DNA of 64,000 bases, taken from NCBI RefSeq assembly GCF_014656135.1, contig NZ_BNBV01000005.1, positions 124,001 through 188,000 of the forward strand, written 5' to 3'. The notes beneath the pieces are model-generated. The model ran no database searches. It worked only from the letters and a program-made list of their open reading frames with translations, and had not been told where the DNA came from. This DNA is from Streptomyces thermodiastaticus (GTDB taxonomy: Bacteria > Actinomycetota > Actinomycetes > Streptomycetales > Streptomycetaceae). Below, one piece after another: positions 9,031 to 20,357 of this stretch. How positions within the stretch are numbered: position 1 is the stretch's first letter; the number at the start of each line of letters is the position of its first letter. Made by a program: the position numbers and the translations under genes.

Positions 9031-9054
9031 TGACCGATTGCGACCACTGGTCAC
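9031..9054. promoter_or_regulatory. Nested palindromes upstream of the NlpC/P60 gene
   Basis: TGACC at 9031-9035 and GGTCA at 9049-9053 form an inverted repeat, and inside it GACCACTGGTC at 9042-9052 is a perfect 11 nt palindrome. Placement between divergent starts makes it a candidate operator. No regulator can be named. Confidence 0.35.
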
Positions 9055-9205
9055 ACAGGGGATCTGCATCTTTACTGTGCGTGATGATCGATTCGCTCTT
9101 GCGATGGGGCAGGGGAGTCCACCGGGACCTCGTCCGGCACGTCCGCCCGCCGTCGGCCGGTGCCGGTCGCCCGGGCCGGTGTCCGGAGGGCCAGGACCCG
9201 GTGGT

Positions 9206-9211
9206 TAGGCT
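9206..9211 (+). promoter_or_regulatory. -10 box of a probable leaderless promoter
   Basis: TAGGCT ends 8 nt before the ATG at 9220, the spacing of a leaderless Streptomyces transcript; no ribosome site precedes that ATG. No clear -35 is visible. Confidence 0.5.
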
Positions 9212-9219
9212 CCGGCCCC

Positions 9220-9573
9220 ATGGACGTACTCCTCCACCTCTTCGTCGGCCTGCACATCATCGGCATCGCCGCGCTGCTCGGCGGCTTCCTCACTCAGATG
9301 AAGGCCATGGGCCAGGGCACCGCCCGCTTCGTGCCGGGCATGCTGCACGGCGCGCTCACCATGCTGGTCACCGGAGTCGCCCTGGTCGGCCTCAACGAGG
9401 CCCAGGGCGCTCACGTCGACAACATCAAGATCGGCATCAAGCTGGCGGTGCTGATCGTGATCCTCGCCCTGGTCTACGTGAAGCGCGACGAGGAGAAGGT
9501 CGACAAGGGCATGTTCGGCCTGGTGGGCCTGCTGACCATGGTGAACATCTTCATCGCGGTGCTCTGGACCTGA
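9220..9573 (+). CDS. Small four-helix integral membrane protein, unknown function
   Basis: A 117-residue protein with about four membrane helices (LLHLFVGLHIIGIAALLGGF; then MLHGALTMLVTGVALVGL; then IKLAVLIVILALVYV; then LVGLLTMVNIFIAVLW) and a short charged loop KRDEEKVDKG. ATG 9220 is chosen for the TAGGCT -10 box directly upstream and because the hydrophobic core begins at once. It is conserved in appearance but I recognise no functional family. Its 3' end overlaps the end of the convergent TDT transporter gene by 23 nt. Confidence 0.75.
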   Translation: MDVLLHLFVGLHIIGIAALLGGFLTQMKAMGQGTARFVPGMLHGALTMLVTGVALVGLNEAQGAHVDNIKIGIKLAVLIVILALVYVKRDEEKVDKGMFGLVGLLTMVNIFIAVLWT

Positions 9574-10381
9574 CCTCCGCGCGCGCCTGTGCGCCCGCGC
9601 AGGCGGCGACGGCCGGCCACGCCGCCACCGCCACCCACAGCAGCACCTCCCCGGCCACCCTCAGCCCCGGGACGTCCAGCGCAGCGGCGACCGACAGCGC
9701 CGCCGCGGCGGTCATGCCCATCGGGAAGACCGTCGCCCAGCGGCGCGGGTCACAGCCGGGCCGGGGCCTCACCGGCTCGGCGAGCAGCAGGACGGCGTAC
9801 CAGCACAGCCCCAGGGCGAGCAGTCCCAGCGTCGTGGTGCGCAGGACCGCCGCGTCGTCCGCGTTCCACAGATACGGCCCGGCGCGGGACGCGGCGATCA
9901 GTTTCGCCCCGGCCACGGCGGAGATCGCCGGCGCGCCGCCCGCCACCCACTGCACGATCAGCCACGGCCACAGCAGCGCCGCCGGCACCAGCGGCACCAC
10001 GGCGGCCGCGTGCAGCCCGACCACGGAGAAACCCGTACCCAGCACGGCGGTCGCGGCCACCCCGGTGAGCGCCCCGGGCGTCCCGGCCTCCCGCAGCAGC
10101 CGGGCGGCGACGTCGACGGCCAGCGCCAGCCAGGACAGGCAGGCCACCGCGAGGGCGGCCAGGGCCGGCAGCGGGTGGCCCGCCGCCTCCAGACCGACCG
10201 CGAGGATGCCGGTCGCCATGACGGCGGTCCCCGCGGCCGGCGGACGCTGCGCCAGCCAGGCACCCCAGGCACCGGAACAGGAGGCGGGCACGGCCCGATG
10301 CCAGGCCGGGTGCGCACGGTCCTGCCCGCCGTCCGGCGCCCGGCATTCCCCCTGGCCCTGCGCGCAGAGGGGACTCTTCAC
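9551..10381 (-). CDS. TDT-family (TehA/SLAC1-type) membrane transporter
   Basis: A 276-residue protein with about eight to nine hydrophobic helices. AAGTAVMATGILAVGLEAAG matches the first-helix signature of the tellurite-resistance/C4-dicarboxylate transporter (TDT) family, and later helices such as AVLRTTTLGLLALGLCWYA and PMGMTAAAALSVAAAL fit the same fold. It is shorter than typical members (about 320-380 residues). The GTG at 10381 (VKSPLCAQ) gives the longest reasonable form; a later start near VPASCSGAW is possible. Substrate (C4-dicarboxylate, anion or tellurite) cannot be assigned. It is divergent from pcrA, and its stop lies inside the convergent small membrane gene. Confidence 0.75.
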   Translation of the reverse strand: MKSPLCAQGQGECRAPDGGQDRAHPAWHRAVPASCSGAWGAWLAQRPPAAGTAVMATGILAVGLEAAGHPLPALAALAVACLSWLALAVDVAARLLREAGTPGALTGVAATAVLGTGFSVVGLHAAAVVPLVPAALLWPWLIVQWVAGGAPAISAVAGAKLIAASRAGPYLWNADDAAVLRTTTLGLLALGLCWYAVLLLAEPVRPRPGCDPRRWATVFPMGMTAAAALSVAAALDVPGLRVAGEVLLWVAVAAWPAVAACAGAQARAEVRSRAPR

Positions 10382-10466
10382 CCCCGTCCGTACGGACGGT
10401 CCGGCGGGCCCGGCACGCACCGCCGCCGGACGGGCGGCAGGGGCGGGCCGGGGAAGGCGCCCCGGG

Positions 10467-10489
10467 CTGTCGGTGGGGCGCCCTAGACT
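10467..10489 (+). promoter_or_regulatory. RecA-NDp/PafBC-type DNA-damage promoter of pcrA
   Basis: CTGTCGGTG at 10467-10475, exactly 8 nt, then TAGACT at 10484-10489. This fits the actinobacterial LexA-independent damage promoter (TTGTCRGTG-N8-TAnnnT) at every defined base except the first. The ATG lies 9 nt after the -10, so the transcript is probably leaderless. Confidence 0.7.
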
Positions 10490-10498
10490 CGTAGAGCG

Positions 10499-12985
<2,487 letters not shown>

Positions 12986-12990
12986 CGCAC

Positions 12991-13027
12991 GGCGTGCGCG
13001 CCCGGCTCACCCGCCGGGGCGCACGCC
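12991..13027. terminator. Hairpin between convergent pcrA and M23 genes
   Basis: GGCGTGCGC (12991-12999) pairs with GCGCACGCC (13019-13027), with further GC pairing inside the loop. It sits just after the pcrA stop and before the convergent M23 stop at 13100. No T-run, as is common in Streptomyces. Confidence 0.55.
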
Positions 13028-13099
13028 GCCCGCAGTGGCCGGACGCCGGGCGGCAGACGGCATTCGGGACTTCCCGGACACCGCTCAGGGCCGGTCGGC

Positions 13100-14719
13100 T
13101 CAGGTCGGGTCGAGGCCGTGGCTGCGCAGCCACGGCAGCGGGTCGATCGGCGCCCCGCCGCCCGGCCGGACTTCGAAGTGCAGGTGCGGGCCGGTGGAGT
13201 TGCCGGAGTTCCCGGAGTACGCGATGGGCTGACCGGCCTTCACCGTCGTGCCGGACGGCACCCGGTAACGGGAGAGGTGGCAGTACCACGTCTCCGTGCC
13301 GTCCTTCGCGGTCACGATCATCATGTTGCCGTAGGCGCTGTTCCACTGGGTGCGCACCGTGCCGTCGGTCGCGGCCATGACCGTGGTGCCGTAGGCGACG
13401 GGGAAGTCGATGCCGGTGTGCACCGACATCCAGTTCACCCCGGCCTGGCCGAAGTAGGCGCTCAGCCCTTTCTGCGTGACCGGCAGCAGGAACTTGGGAC
13501 GCAGCCGCTCCTTGCGGGCCGCCTCCTCCGCCGCCTTCCGCTGCTCGGCTTCCTTCTGCGCCTTGAGGTCGATGCGCTCCTGGGTGCGGCTGGCCCGGTC
13601 GGCGAAGTCGTCGGCGCCGGCGGACAGGCTCTGCAACTGGCTGTCCAGCTGGTTGTTGGCGGCGGCCGGCTGCACCGGGTGCACATTGGCCGCGGACGCC
13701 GTCGCGTCCGAGCCGTCGTCGCCGAAGACACCCACCGAGCCCGCGGCGATCCCGGCGACACCCATCACGCACGCCGAGGGCACCGCCACGGTCAGCAGCG
13801 CCGACCGCCGGGCCGGCGCACGCCGCCGCGAACGGCCCGCACTGCGGGAGGCCGCGCGCGGGGAGGGAACGCCGGGCGCGGCCGTGCCCTGCTGCTCGAG
13901 GGCTCCGGCCGCCGGCGTGTCGTCCGCGGCCGGGTCGTCGTCCGCCGGGTGCGCCAGGCCGGTGCCGTCGGTGTCGTCACCGCCCTCGCTCTCGCCGAGG
14001 GCGCCGGTACGGCCGGTCCCGTGGGTCTCCTGCCACGCCTCGGATGCGTCCTGCGGGGCAAGGCCGGGGAACTGACCGGTCGCGGTGGACGAACTGCCCT
14101 CCTGAGCACCGGTGTTCCACTGGGTGGCGTCCCAGGCGCCGGTGTCGTGGACCGCCGGGTCCCAGGCCGTGGTGACGAAGGCGCCGGTGTCGAAGGCGGT
14201 GGTGGAGAAAGAGCCGGTGTCGAAGGTGCCGGCGGAGAAGGCCGAGGTGTCGAAGGTCTGCGTGTCCCAGTTCCACTGCTGGGTCCGGCCGGCGGCGTCC
14301 GCCGCACCGGGCTGGGGCCAGGCCGTGGTGTCCCACTGGCCCGTGGTCCCGGCGGAGGTCACCGGCTGCTGGAACCCGGTGGCCCAGGCGCCGGTGTCGT
14401 AGGTGCCCGTGTCGTGGACGGCGGGGTGCTGGGCCGGGTACGTCGCCCACGTGCCGTGGGCCGTCGTCCCGTGACCGTCGGTGGCCCAGGCCCCGGTGTC
14501 CCAGGAACCGGTGGTGTGCGCACCGTCGGCGGCCGGGGCACCGAAGAGGGGGTCGGCCGCGAAGGCCGTGGTGGTGCCGGTGTGCGGGTCGTGGCCGCCG
14601 AACGTGGTGAAACCGCCGTGAGCGGCGCCCTGAGCGCCGTACGGCGCGTAGGGCACCGAGGCGTCATCGGAGGCCGGAGCCGGGGTGGTCGCGGTCCCCG
14701 ACGGATGACGGTCGTTCAC
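13100..14719 (-). CDS. Membrane-anchored M23 (LytM) endopeptidase with N-terminal DTG-aromatic repeats
   Basis: A 539-residue protein. Residues up to about 220 are low-complexity with many spaced copies of Asp-Thr-Gly/Thr/Ser-(x)-Trp/Phe, such as WDTGAWATDG, GTYDTGAW and FDTGAFVTT. A basic stretch ([17 protein letters not shown]) precedes one membrane helix (LLTVAVPSACVMGVAGIAAG), so the repeat region should be cytoplasmic. A short charged coiled-coil (KAQKEAEQRKAAEEAARKE) leads to the extracellular M23 domain with zinc ligands His434 and Asp438 (HTGID) and His514 of HLHFEV, and catalytic His481 in WYCHLS. GTG 14719 follows AGAGAAG and a good promoter. It probably cuts peptidoglycan cross-links. 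Confidence 0.88.
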   Translation of the reverse strand: MNDRHPSGTATTPAPASDDASVPYAPYGAQGAAHGGFTTFGGHDPHTGTTTAFAADPLFGAPAADGAHTTGSWDTGAWATDGHGTTAHGTWATYPAQHPAVHDTGTYDTGAWATGFQQPVTSAGTTGQWDTTAWPQPGAADAAGRTQQWNWDTQTFDTSAFSAGTFDTGSFSTTAFDTGAFVTTAWDPAVHDTGAWDATQWNTGAQEGSSSTATGQFPGLAPQDASEAWQETHGTGRTGALGESEGGDDTDGTGLAHPADDDPAADDTPAAGALEQQGTAAPGVPSPRAASRSAGRSRRRAPARRSALLTVAVPSACVMGVAGIAAGSVGVFGDDGSDATASAANVHPVQPAAANNQLDSQLQSLSAGADDFADRASRTQERIDLKAQKEAEQRKAAEEAARKERLRPKFLLPVTQKGLSAYFGQAGVNWMSVHTGIDFPVAYGTTVMAATDGTVRTQWNSAYGNMMIVTAKDGTETWYCHLSRYRVPSGTTVKAGQPIAYSGNSGNSTGPHLHFEVRPGGGAPIDPLPWLRSHGLDPT

Positions 14720-14767
14720 CGACTTCTCTTTCGCCTCGACTACAGGGGCTGCCAGAGCAGTGCGGCG

Positions 14768-14797
14768 ACTGTACCCGGCGGTATGCGGGCGCGACAA
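14768..14797 (-). promoter_or_regulatory. Promoter of the M23 endopeptidase gene
   Basis: On the minus strand TTGTCG (14797-14792) and TACAGT (14773-14768) are separated by 18 nt and lie about 50 nt upstream of GTG 14719. This is a good principal-sigma promoter. Confidence 0.6.
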
Positions 14798-14954
14798 TCT
14801 TCTGCATGTTTCCCTCACAGGGGAAGCGGGCAATCGGCCTGGTTCCGGCGGATCGCGGACACGGCCTTGGGGTTGTGTTCGAGGCGGGATTCGAGTGTGA
14901 GAGCCCAGCCGGTGGTGTCCGCCGCCGTCGCACACCTGGTCGGTGCGGCCCGGG

Positions 14955-15821
14955 TCAGGCCACGGTCAGGCCGCCGGTGTGCGCGCCGGCCTCGTCGCCC
15001 GGCCGTACGGTGTCCAGCACCAGCCGTATGCCGTTGGCGACGGCCGGGTGGAGCGGCAGGGCCAGATGGCCGATCCCGCTGACCCGGATGTTCTCCGCCT
15101 TGAGGTCGGGGTGCTCGATGCACGCCGACTCCAGCGGGTCCATCACATGGTCGAGGTCGCTCCAGAAGCTGACGAAGTAGGTGCGGCAGCCCGGGGCCGG
15201 CTGGGCCAGTTCCTGGATCAGCTCGGACCGAGGACGCATCTGGCGCACGATCGGATGGGCATTGGCCAGCGGTGCGACGCGGGTGCCCGCGTGCGGGGTG
15301 CCGAGGGTGACCAGCGTGCGGACCCGGCGGTCGCCGCCGAGCCGCTGCACGTAGTAACGGGCGATCAGGCCGCCGAGACTGTGTCCGACGACGTCGACGC
15401 GGTCACTGCCGGTGCGTTCGCAGATCTGTTCGATGTGCCGGCCGAGCAGCTCGGCGGCGGTGCGGATGTCGCAGGTCAGCGGCGAGTAGTTGAGCGACTC
15501 CACACGGTGCCGGCCGTGCTGGGCGAGGCTGCGGCGCAGCAGCACGAACACCGAGCGGTTGTCGATGAACCCGTGCAGCAGCACCACCGGGGGCTTGGCC
15601 TCCTGAGGGAGCCGGGCGGTGCCGTCGGGCGCGTCGGTCGTGTCGTCCGGGCCGCGGCGCTCCTGGACGATCCCGGAGGGGTACAGCAGGACGTGCCCCG
15701 CGAGGATCGCCAGCTCCAGTGCGGTCGCCTTCAGCAGGCCCAGCGACAGTCCGGCGATCCGGACCGCGATCAGGCGCCGGCAGAGCGGAAGGATGGGGTC
15801 TGCGACCTTGGTGACCTTCAT
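14955..15821 (-). CDS. Alpha/beta-hydrolase, triacylglycerol lipase-like
   Basis: A 288-residue protein. The N-terminus has a hydrophobic segment (VRIAGLSLGLLKATALELAI, running into LAGHVLLYPSG) that probably anchors or exports it. The hydrolase core starts PPVVLLHGFIDNRSVFVLL (oxyanion HG), then the nucleophile elbow VVGHSLGGLIARYY, then TLGTPHAGTRVAPLA as in bacterial lipases; the terminal GIGHLALPLHP supplies the catalytic His. ATG 15821 is well fixed by AGGAGG 6 nt upstream. It is a lone gene, divergent from icmB across a 650 nt gap. It is probably an esterase or lipase acting at the membrane; its substrate is unknown. Confidence 0.85.
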   Translation of the reverse strand: MKVTKVADPILPLCRRLIAVRIAGLSLGLLKATALELAILAGHVLLYPSGIVQERRGPDDTTDAPDGTARLPQEAKPPVVLLHGFIDNRSVFVLLRRSLAQHGRHRVESLNYSPLTCDIRTAAELLGRHIEQICERTGSDRVDVVGHSLGGLIARYYVQRLGGDRRVRTLVTLGTPHAGTRVAPLANAHPIVRQMRPRSELIQELAQPAPGCRTYFVSFWSDLDHVMDPLESACIEHPDLKAENIRVSGIGHLALPLHPAVANGIRLVLDTVRPGDEAGAHTGGLTVA

Positions 15822-16470
15822 GGCCGGCCTCCTGTCCGCACCCCGGGGGACGGCGGCGTCCCCTGTGTGCTCTTGTGGACGGCTCGCGGTGAAGGCGGCC
15901 GGCCTAGCACGAGCGGGGCACGAGGGCCGGAACCCGGGGACCTGGCGTTGCGCACCGGGCGGCGGGCGGTTGCGCCCGCCGGTGCGGCGGTGCGGGCCGG
16001 TGCCGTCCCTCGTCCGTGCCCGTGTGTCCTTCGTGCTCTCGCCGGTGCATCGCATCGCCGCGGCGCCCGGTGTGTGCGGCGGTGATGCGGTGACCTTCTC
16101 GCGGCTCCCATGACGCTCGTTCCCGCTGTGGCACCCGTGCCGGGATGGGTTGGGCGGCCCGCGGGCCGTGTCGAGGCGGACGGTGCCCGGCACCGGGGTC
16201 CCCTTCGGCCCCGAGGGCTTCAGGGAAATTGTCTCACCGTGTGATTTCCCCCTCTGTCCGCACCGTGAAACTGCCGGTTGGGGGATGCTGGCGATAACGT
16301 TCGTTCACTTCCCGGGGTGGCGCGGTCCTGGGCGTCCGCCGCGGGGTGGTGCACCCGGTGCGGTGGGCGGCGGAGCGCGGGGGGTGTCCGGGACGCCCGG
16401 CAGGCCCCCGTGCTCGACCTGTGCGGTACTTGTCGGTACGGATGGATGTAGTCGCTTCATGGAGGCAGTG
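15822..16470. other. Intergenic region between divergent hydrolase gene and icmB
   Basis: About 650 bases with no coding signal that I trust. A possible -10 (TAACGT, 16294-16299) lies about 170 nt before icmB. No cobalamin riboswitch core was found, although the downstream product binds B12. Confidence 0.45.
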
Positions 16471-16887
<417 letters not shown>

Positions 16888-16930
16888 CCCGCTCGTCCCG
16901 GCCGGGCCGCCCGCCGGCGCGGGCCGGGAG

Positions 16931-16959
16931 CCGCAGGGCCCGTCGCACAGGCCCTGCGG
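16931..16959. terminator. Hairpin between convergent icmB and DUF5691 genes
   Basis: CCGCAGGGCC (16931-16940) pairs perfectly with GGCCCTGCGG (16950-16959) around a 9 nt loop, and outer GGGCCGGG/CCCGGCCC segments can extend it. A probable bidirectional terminator between icmB and the convergent gene. Confidence 0.7.
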
Positions 16960-17067
16960 GCCCGCCCGGCCCGTTACGCGGACGCCCGGACCGGAGCAGC
17001 CGCGGGAGCAGGAAGCCCCTGACCGCCGCCGGTGCCGGGCCGGACCCCGGCAGCGACCGTCGCCGCC

Positions 17068-18684
17068 TCAGCCGCCGCGCAGCTCCTCGGCCATCGCGGA
17101 CCGCACCCGCAAGGTCGTCACCAGACGCTGGAACTCTCCCGCCCAGTGCTCCTCGACGCGGGCGGACGCGGCGTCCTGAGCCACCTCCCGCACCGCCACC
17201 AGCTTCTCCAGCCGGTCCGCCTCCGCGGGGTCCAGGCACCGGTCGGCCAGCCCCATGACCCCGCTGAAGCTCCACGGGTAGCTGCCCGCGTCCCGGGCGA
17301 TCTCGAGCGCGTCGACCACCGCCCGCCCCAGCGGCGCGGCCCACGGCACCGCGCACACCTCGAGCAGCTGGAACGCCTCGTCCAGCCCGTGCGCCGCGAT
17401 GAAGCCGGCGACCCACTCGGCCCGCTCGTCGGTGTCCAGGGTCTCGACCAGACGGGACCGCTCGGCCAGGGACAGCGCGCCCGGCCCGCCGGACTCGGGC
17501 GCCCCGAGCAGGGCCCGCGCCCAGCGGGCGTCCTTCTGCCGCACCGCCGCCCGGCACCAGGCGGCGTGCAGCTCCTCCTGCCAGTCGTCCGCCACCGGCA
17601 GCGCCACGATCTCCTGCGGTGTCCGCCCGCCGAGCCTGCCGGGCCAGGTGCTCAGCGGGGCCGCCTCCAGCAGCTGGCCCAGCCACCACGCCCGCTCGCC
17701 CCGTCCCGAGGGCGCCTGGGGCACCACGCCGTCGCGCTGCATGCCCGCGTCGCACTCGTGGGGCGCCTCGACCACGAGCGTCGGCGTGCCGCCCGTGTGG
17801 TCGACGGCCACGCAGGCCGCCGCCCGTTCGGCCATCCGGGCGGCCAGTGCCGAGCCCGGCAGCGCCGACAGCAGCTGCGCGGCGGTGGCCCGGACGTTGC
17901 GGCTGCGGTCGCCGAGGGCCTGCTCCAGGAACGGCTCGTCGTCCGGGCCCAGACGGGTGCGCAGCACGTCGAGGAAGAGCAACCGGTCCTCGGCCCGCTC
18001 ACTCGTCCAGCCGGAGGCCAGCAGCTCGCGTGCGGCGGCGGGCCGCCGGTCGCGCAGCGCCGCCAGGAGCGCGACCCGCTCGCCGAACAGGCCCTCCTCC
18101 CACAGCTGCCGGATGCGGTCCGTGTCGTCCGGGCCGGGCAGGCCCGCGCCGCCTGCCGGGGCCTCCCGCAGGACGAACCGCCACTCCGGGTTCAGCCGCG
18201 CCAGCCACCGGGCGCGCGGGCCGGCGAACGCCAGCGCGGCGGGCCGCAGGTCGGTGTGGGCCCGGGCGGCGTCCAGCAGCGCGGGCAGCGTCTCCGGCGG
18301 CGGGGCGTAGCCGTGCGCGTTCGCCAGGGCGAGCCACTGGGGCAGCAGCCCCTTCAGGTCGTGGACGGGGCCCCGGCGTCCGCCGCGGTCCGTGCCGGAC
18401 CGGTCGGCCAGCAGCATCGCGAGCCGGCGGGCCGCCGCCGCGGGCAGGGCCGGGCGGGGATCCTCGGACGCCGGCCGCGGGCGCTGCGCCACCGGTGCCG
18501 GGAGCAGCCCCGCCCGCCGCCGGACGGTCTCCACGGCGGCCGTGTCCAGCAGCGCCGCCGGTGCCGGACCGCCGCCCACGCCGTCGGGCAGCGCACGCCG
18601 GTCCGTGCCGAGCAGGGCGGTGGTGACCAGCTCCTCCCAGATGCCCGAGCCGGACGCCCCCACCGGGGCGGAGGTCATGACCAT
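17068..18684 (-). CDS. DUF5691 helical-repeat protein of the SWIM/MoxR/VWA locus
   Basis: A 538-residue soluble, Ala/Leu/Arg-rich helical protein. The N-terminus WEELVTTALLGTDRRALP and the core segments LARLNPEWRFVLRE, then REPxx-like LxALRDRRPAAARELL and FLEQALGDRSRNVRATAAQLL, read as HEAT-like pairs of helices; the overall pattern is that of DUF5691. No catalytic motif is visible, so a scaffold or adaptor role is likely. ATG 18684 has AAGG 6 nt upstream; ATG 18678 is an alternative. It lies 256 nt downstream of the SWIM gene on the same strand and is probably co-transcribed with it. Together they face the MoxR/DUF5682/VWA operon. Confidence 0.8.
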   Translation of the reverse strand: MVMTSAPVGASGSGIWEELVTTALLGTDRRALPDGVGGGPAPAALLDTAAVETVRRRAGLLPAPVAQRPRPASEDPRPALPAAAARRLAMLLADRSGTDRGGRRGPVHDLKGLLPQWLALANAHGYAPPPETLPALLDAARAHTDLRPAALAFAGPRARWLARLNPEWRFVLREAPAGGAGLPGPDDTDRIRQLWEEGLFGERVALLAALRDRRPAAARELLASGWTSERAEDRLLFLDVLRTRLGPDDEPFLEQALGDRSRNVRATAAQLLSALPGSALAARMAERAAACVAVDHTGGTPTLVVEAPHECDAGMQRDGVVPQAPSGRGERAWWLGQLLEAAPLSTWPGRLGGRTPQEIVALPVADDWQEELHAAWCRAAVRQKDARWARALLGAPESGGPGALSLAERSRLVETLDTDERAEWVAGFIAAHGLDEAFQLLEVCAVPWAAPLGRAVVDALEIARDAGSYPWSFSGVMGLADRCLDPAEADRLEKLVAVREVAQDAASARVEEHWAGEFQRLVTTLRVRSAMAEELRGG

Positions 18685-18940
18685 GAGCTTCCTTTCCCTT
18701 GCCGGGTGCCTGCGAGCGGCCGGAAGGCCGCCGGGGCCGGCATCTCCCCGGGACGGAACAGTCGGGTGAGGCGGACGGGACGGCAGCCGGCGGGCGCACC
18801 GCGGCCGGACTGCGGCGTCCGCCGTTCGGGTGAAGCGGTGTGCCGGGGCGTGCCCGCCCGGCTCCGTGCTCCGGTGCGGCGTGCCGGGTCGGCGGACCGC
18901 TCGTGCCGGCGGCCCGGCCGTGACACCGCGCACGGACCGG

Positions 18941-20290
18941 TCAGCACAGGGCCACCGCCGGGGCCTCGTGCTGCGGCCAGGCCGTCAGCGGGGTGAAACC
19001 GCGGTGGCCGCACTCGCCGAACACCGTGACCGGCCTTCCGCCGGACAGCGCGACCAGCCGCCACAGCCCCGGACGGGAGCGGGCCGCGGGGGTAAGGGGC
19101 AGCGCCGCGTCGGTGTCGGCGTCGGCCAGCTGCCAGGAGTCGCCGTCCGGGACCGGGACGACCGCCCGCAGCGTCACCGGGACCGACTCCAGCCACGGGT
19201 CCTCGTGCAGCGCCTCGCCGTACCGCGCGGCCGCCTCGGCCGTCGTCACGCCGGGCGGGCGGCACAGCGTGGGAGCCGGCGGGCCGAACCGCTCGCCCAG
19301 GGCCACCCGCGCCTGGCCGGCACCCGGATACGCGGACACCTCCGCGTCCATCAGCAGCCCCACCGGCAGCGACTGCTCGGGCTCGCGGCCGGCGGCGCCG
19401 TAGGAGAGCACGAGCGCCGTACGGCCGGTGTCCGTGCCGTACAGCCAGACGCGGCGGGTGGTCAGCCGCGAGGTCACGGTGTCGTGCTGGGAGAGCACCA
19501 GCCAGTGGTCCCGTATCGCGGGGCCGTCCGCGGAGCCCGGCAGGCCGACCCGGGAGTGGACCGTGGCCGCCAGCTTCTCCGGCAGCTGCTCCCGCCGCAG
19601 CCAGCCCTGGTCCAGCAGATGCAGCAGGGCGCACTCCTCCAGCAGCCGCACCGGCCAGCCCGGTCCGGACGAGCACACCGACCCCAGCTCGCGCACCCGT
19701 GCCGCCAGGCCCGGAGCCTGCGCGTCGACCATGCGGGCCGCCATCTCCTCCCACAGCCCGTAGCCCGCCTGCTCGGCCTGCGCCAGGCCGCCGCGCAGCA
19801 GGTCGGCCAGGCGCTGCTCCAGCTCCGTCGCCCCTGCCGTGATCCGCTCGGCCCGGCGCTCCGCCCGGCGCCGCGCCGCCTCAGGGTCGGCGGAGGCGGA
19901 ACCGCCCGCGGCCTTCGCGCGCCTCCCGGCGGCCCGTTTCCTCCGGCCCGCGAGCCACCGCTCGGCCCACTCCGGCGCCGTCCCCTCCGGCACGGCGTCC
20001 GGGCCGGCCGACCACAGAAGCAGCAGCCCGAGCGCGTGCTTGCACGGGATCTTGCGGCTGGGACACGTGCACGAGTACGCCGGCCCGGCCGCGTCCCCGA
20101 TGTCGGCCACCGTGCGGTACGGCGTGCTGCCGCTGCCCTTGCACAGCCCCCACACCGCCCCCTCGTTCGAACTACCGGTCTCGGACCACGGCCCCGCCGT
20201 GCCGAGTTTGCTGCCCGCTTTGCGCGACGCGGCGTCAGGCGCCAGTGCCAGCACCTGGTCCGCGCTCCAGCGCACCCCCTGCTGAGTCAT
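18941..20290 (-). CDS. SWIM zinc-finger domain protein
   Basis: A 449-residue protein. The SWIM finger CxCx(n)CxH is complete: Cys74, Cys76, Cys83 and His85 in YSCTCPSRKIPCKHALGLLL, so it binds one zinc and probably DNA or a protein partner. A basic linker (RKRAAGRRAKAAGG) and a long helical segment (EAARRRAERRAERITAG) follow, then a C-terminal domain of about 250 residues with no catalytic motif that I recognise. ATG 20290 lies 7 nt after the TACCGT -10 box of a perfect RecA-NDp/PafBC-type promoter, so the message should be leaderless and damage-induced. It heads the leftward half of the locus. Confidence 0.85.
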   Translation of the reverse strand: MTQQGVRWSADQVLALAPDAASRKAGSKLGTAGPWSETGSSNEGAVWGLCKGSGSTPYRTVADIGDAAGPAYSCTCPSRKIPCKHALGLLLLWSAGPDAVPEGTAPEWAERWLAGRRKRAAGRRAKAAGGSASADPEAARRRAERRAERITAGATELEQRLADLLRGGLAQAEQAGYGLWEEMAARMVDAQAPGLAARVRELGSVCSSGPGWPVRLLEECALLHLLDQGWLRREQLPEKLAATVHSRVGLPGSADGPAIRDHWLVLSQHDTVTSRLTTRRVWLYGTDTGRTALVLSYGAAGREPEQSLPVGLLMDAEVSAYPGAGQARVALGERFGPPAPTLCRPPGVTTAEAAARYGEALHEDPWLESVPVTLRAVVPVPDGDSWQLADADTDAALPLTPAARSRPGLWRLVALSGGRPVTVFGECGHRGFTPLTAWPQHEAPAVALC

Positions 20291-20297
20291 GCCGTCG

Positions 20298-20320
20298 ACG
20301 GTAGGTCCCCCCACTGACAA
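20298..20320 (-). promoter_or_regulatory. RecA-NDp/PafBC-type promoter of the SWIM gene
   Basis: On the minus strand TTGTCAGTG (20320-20312), 8 nt, then TACCGT (20303-20298). This is an exact match to TTGTCRGTG-N8-TAnnnT. The ATG follows 7 nt later. Confidence 0.8.
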
Positions 20321-20357
20321 TCGGCCCCGAGACGGCATTTTCGCAGGTCAGAACGCA

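Larger units (their letters stand above)
8848..9219. other. Intergenic region between divergent NlpC/P60 gene and small membrane gene
   Basis: About 370 bases hold both promoters. I looked for the c-di-AMP (ydaO) riboswitch that precedes several Streptomyces wall hydrolases and did not find its conserved core. The only clear structure is the palindromic element at 9031-9054 and the -10 box at 9206 for the rightward gene. Confidence 0.5.

Noticed and set aside
8848..9219. c-di-AMP (ydaO) riboswitch before the NlpC/P60 gene
   Set aside because: Expected from other Streptomyces wall hydrolases, but the conserved GGGGTGAAT-type core is not present on either strand.
15822..16470. Cobalamin riboswitch before icmB
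   Set aside because: No B12-box-like conserved core was found.
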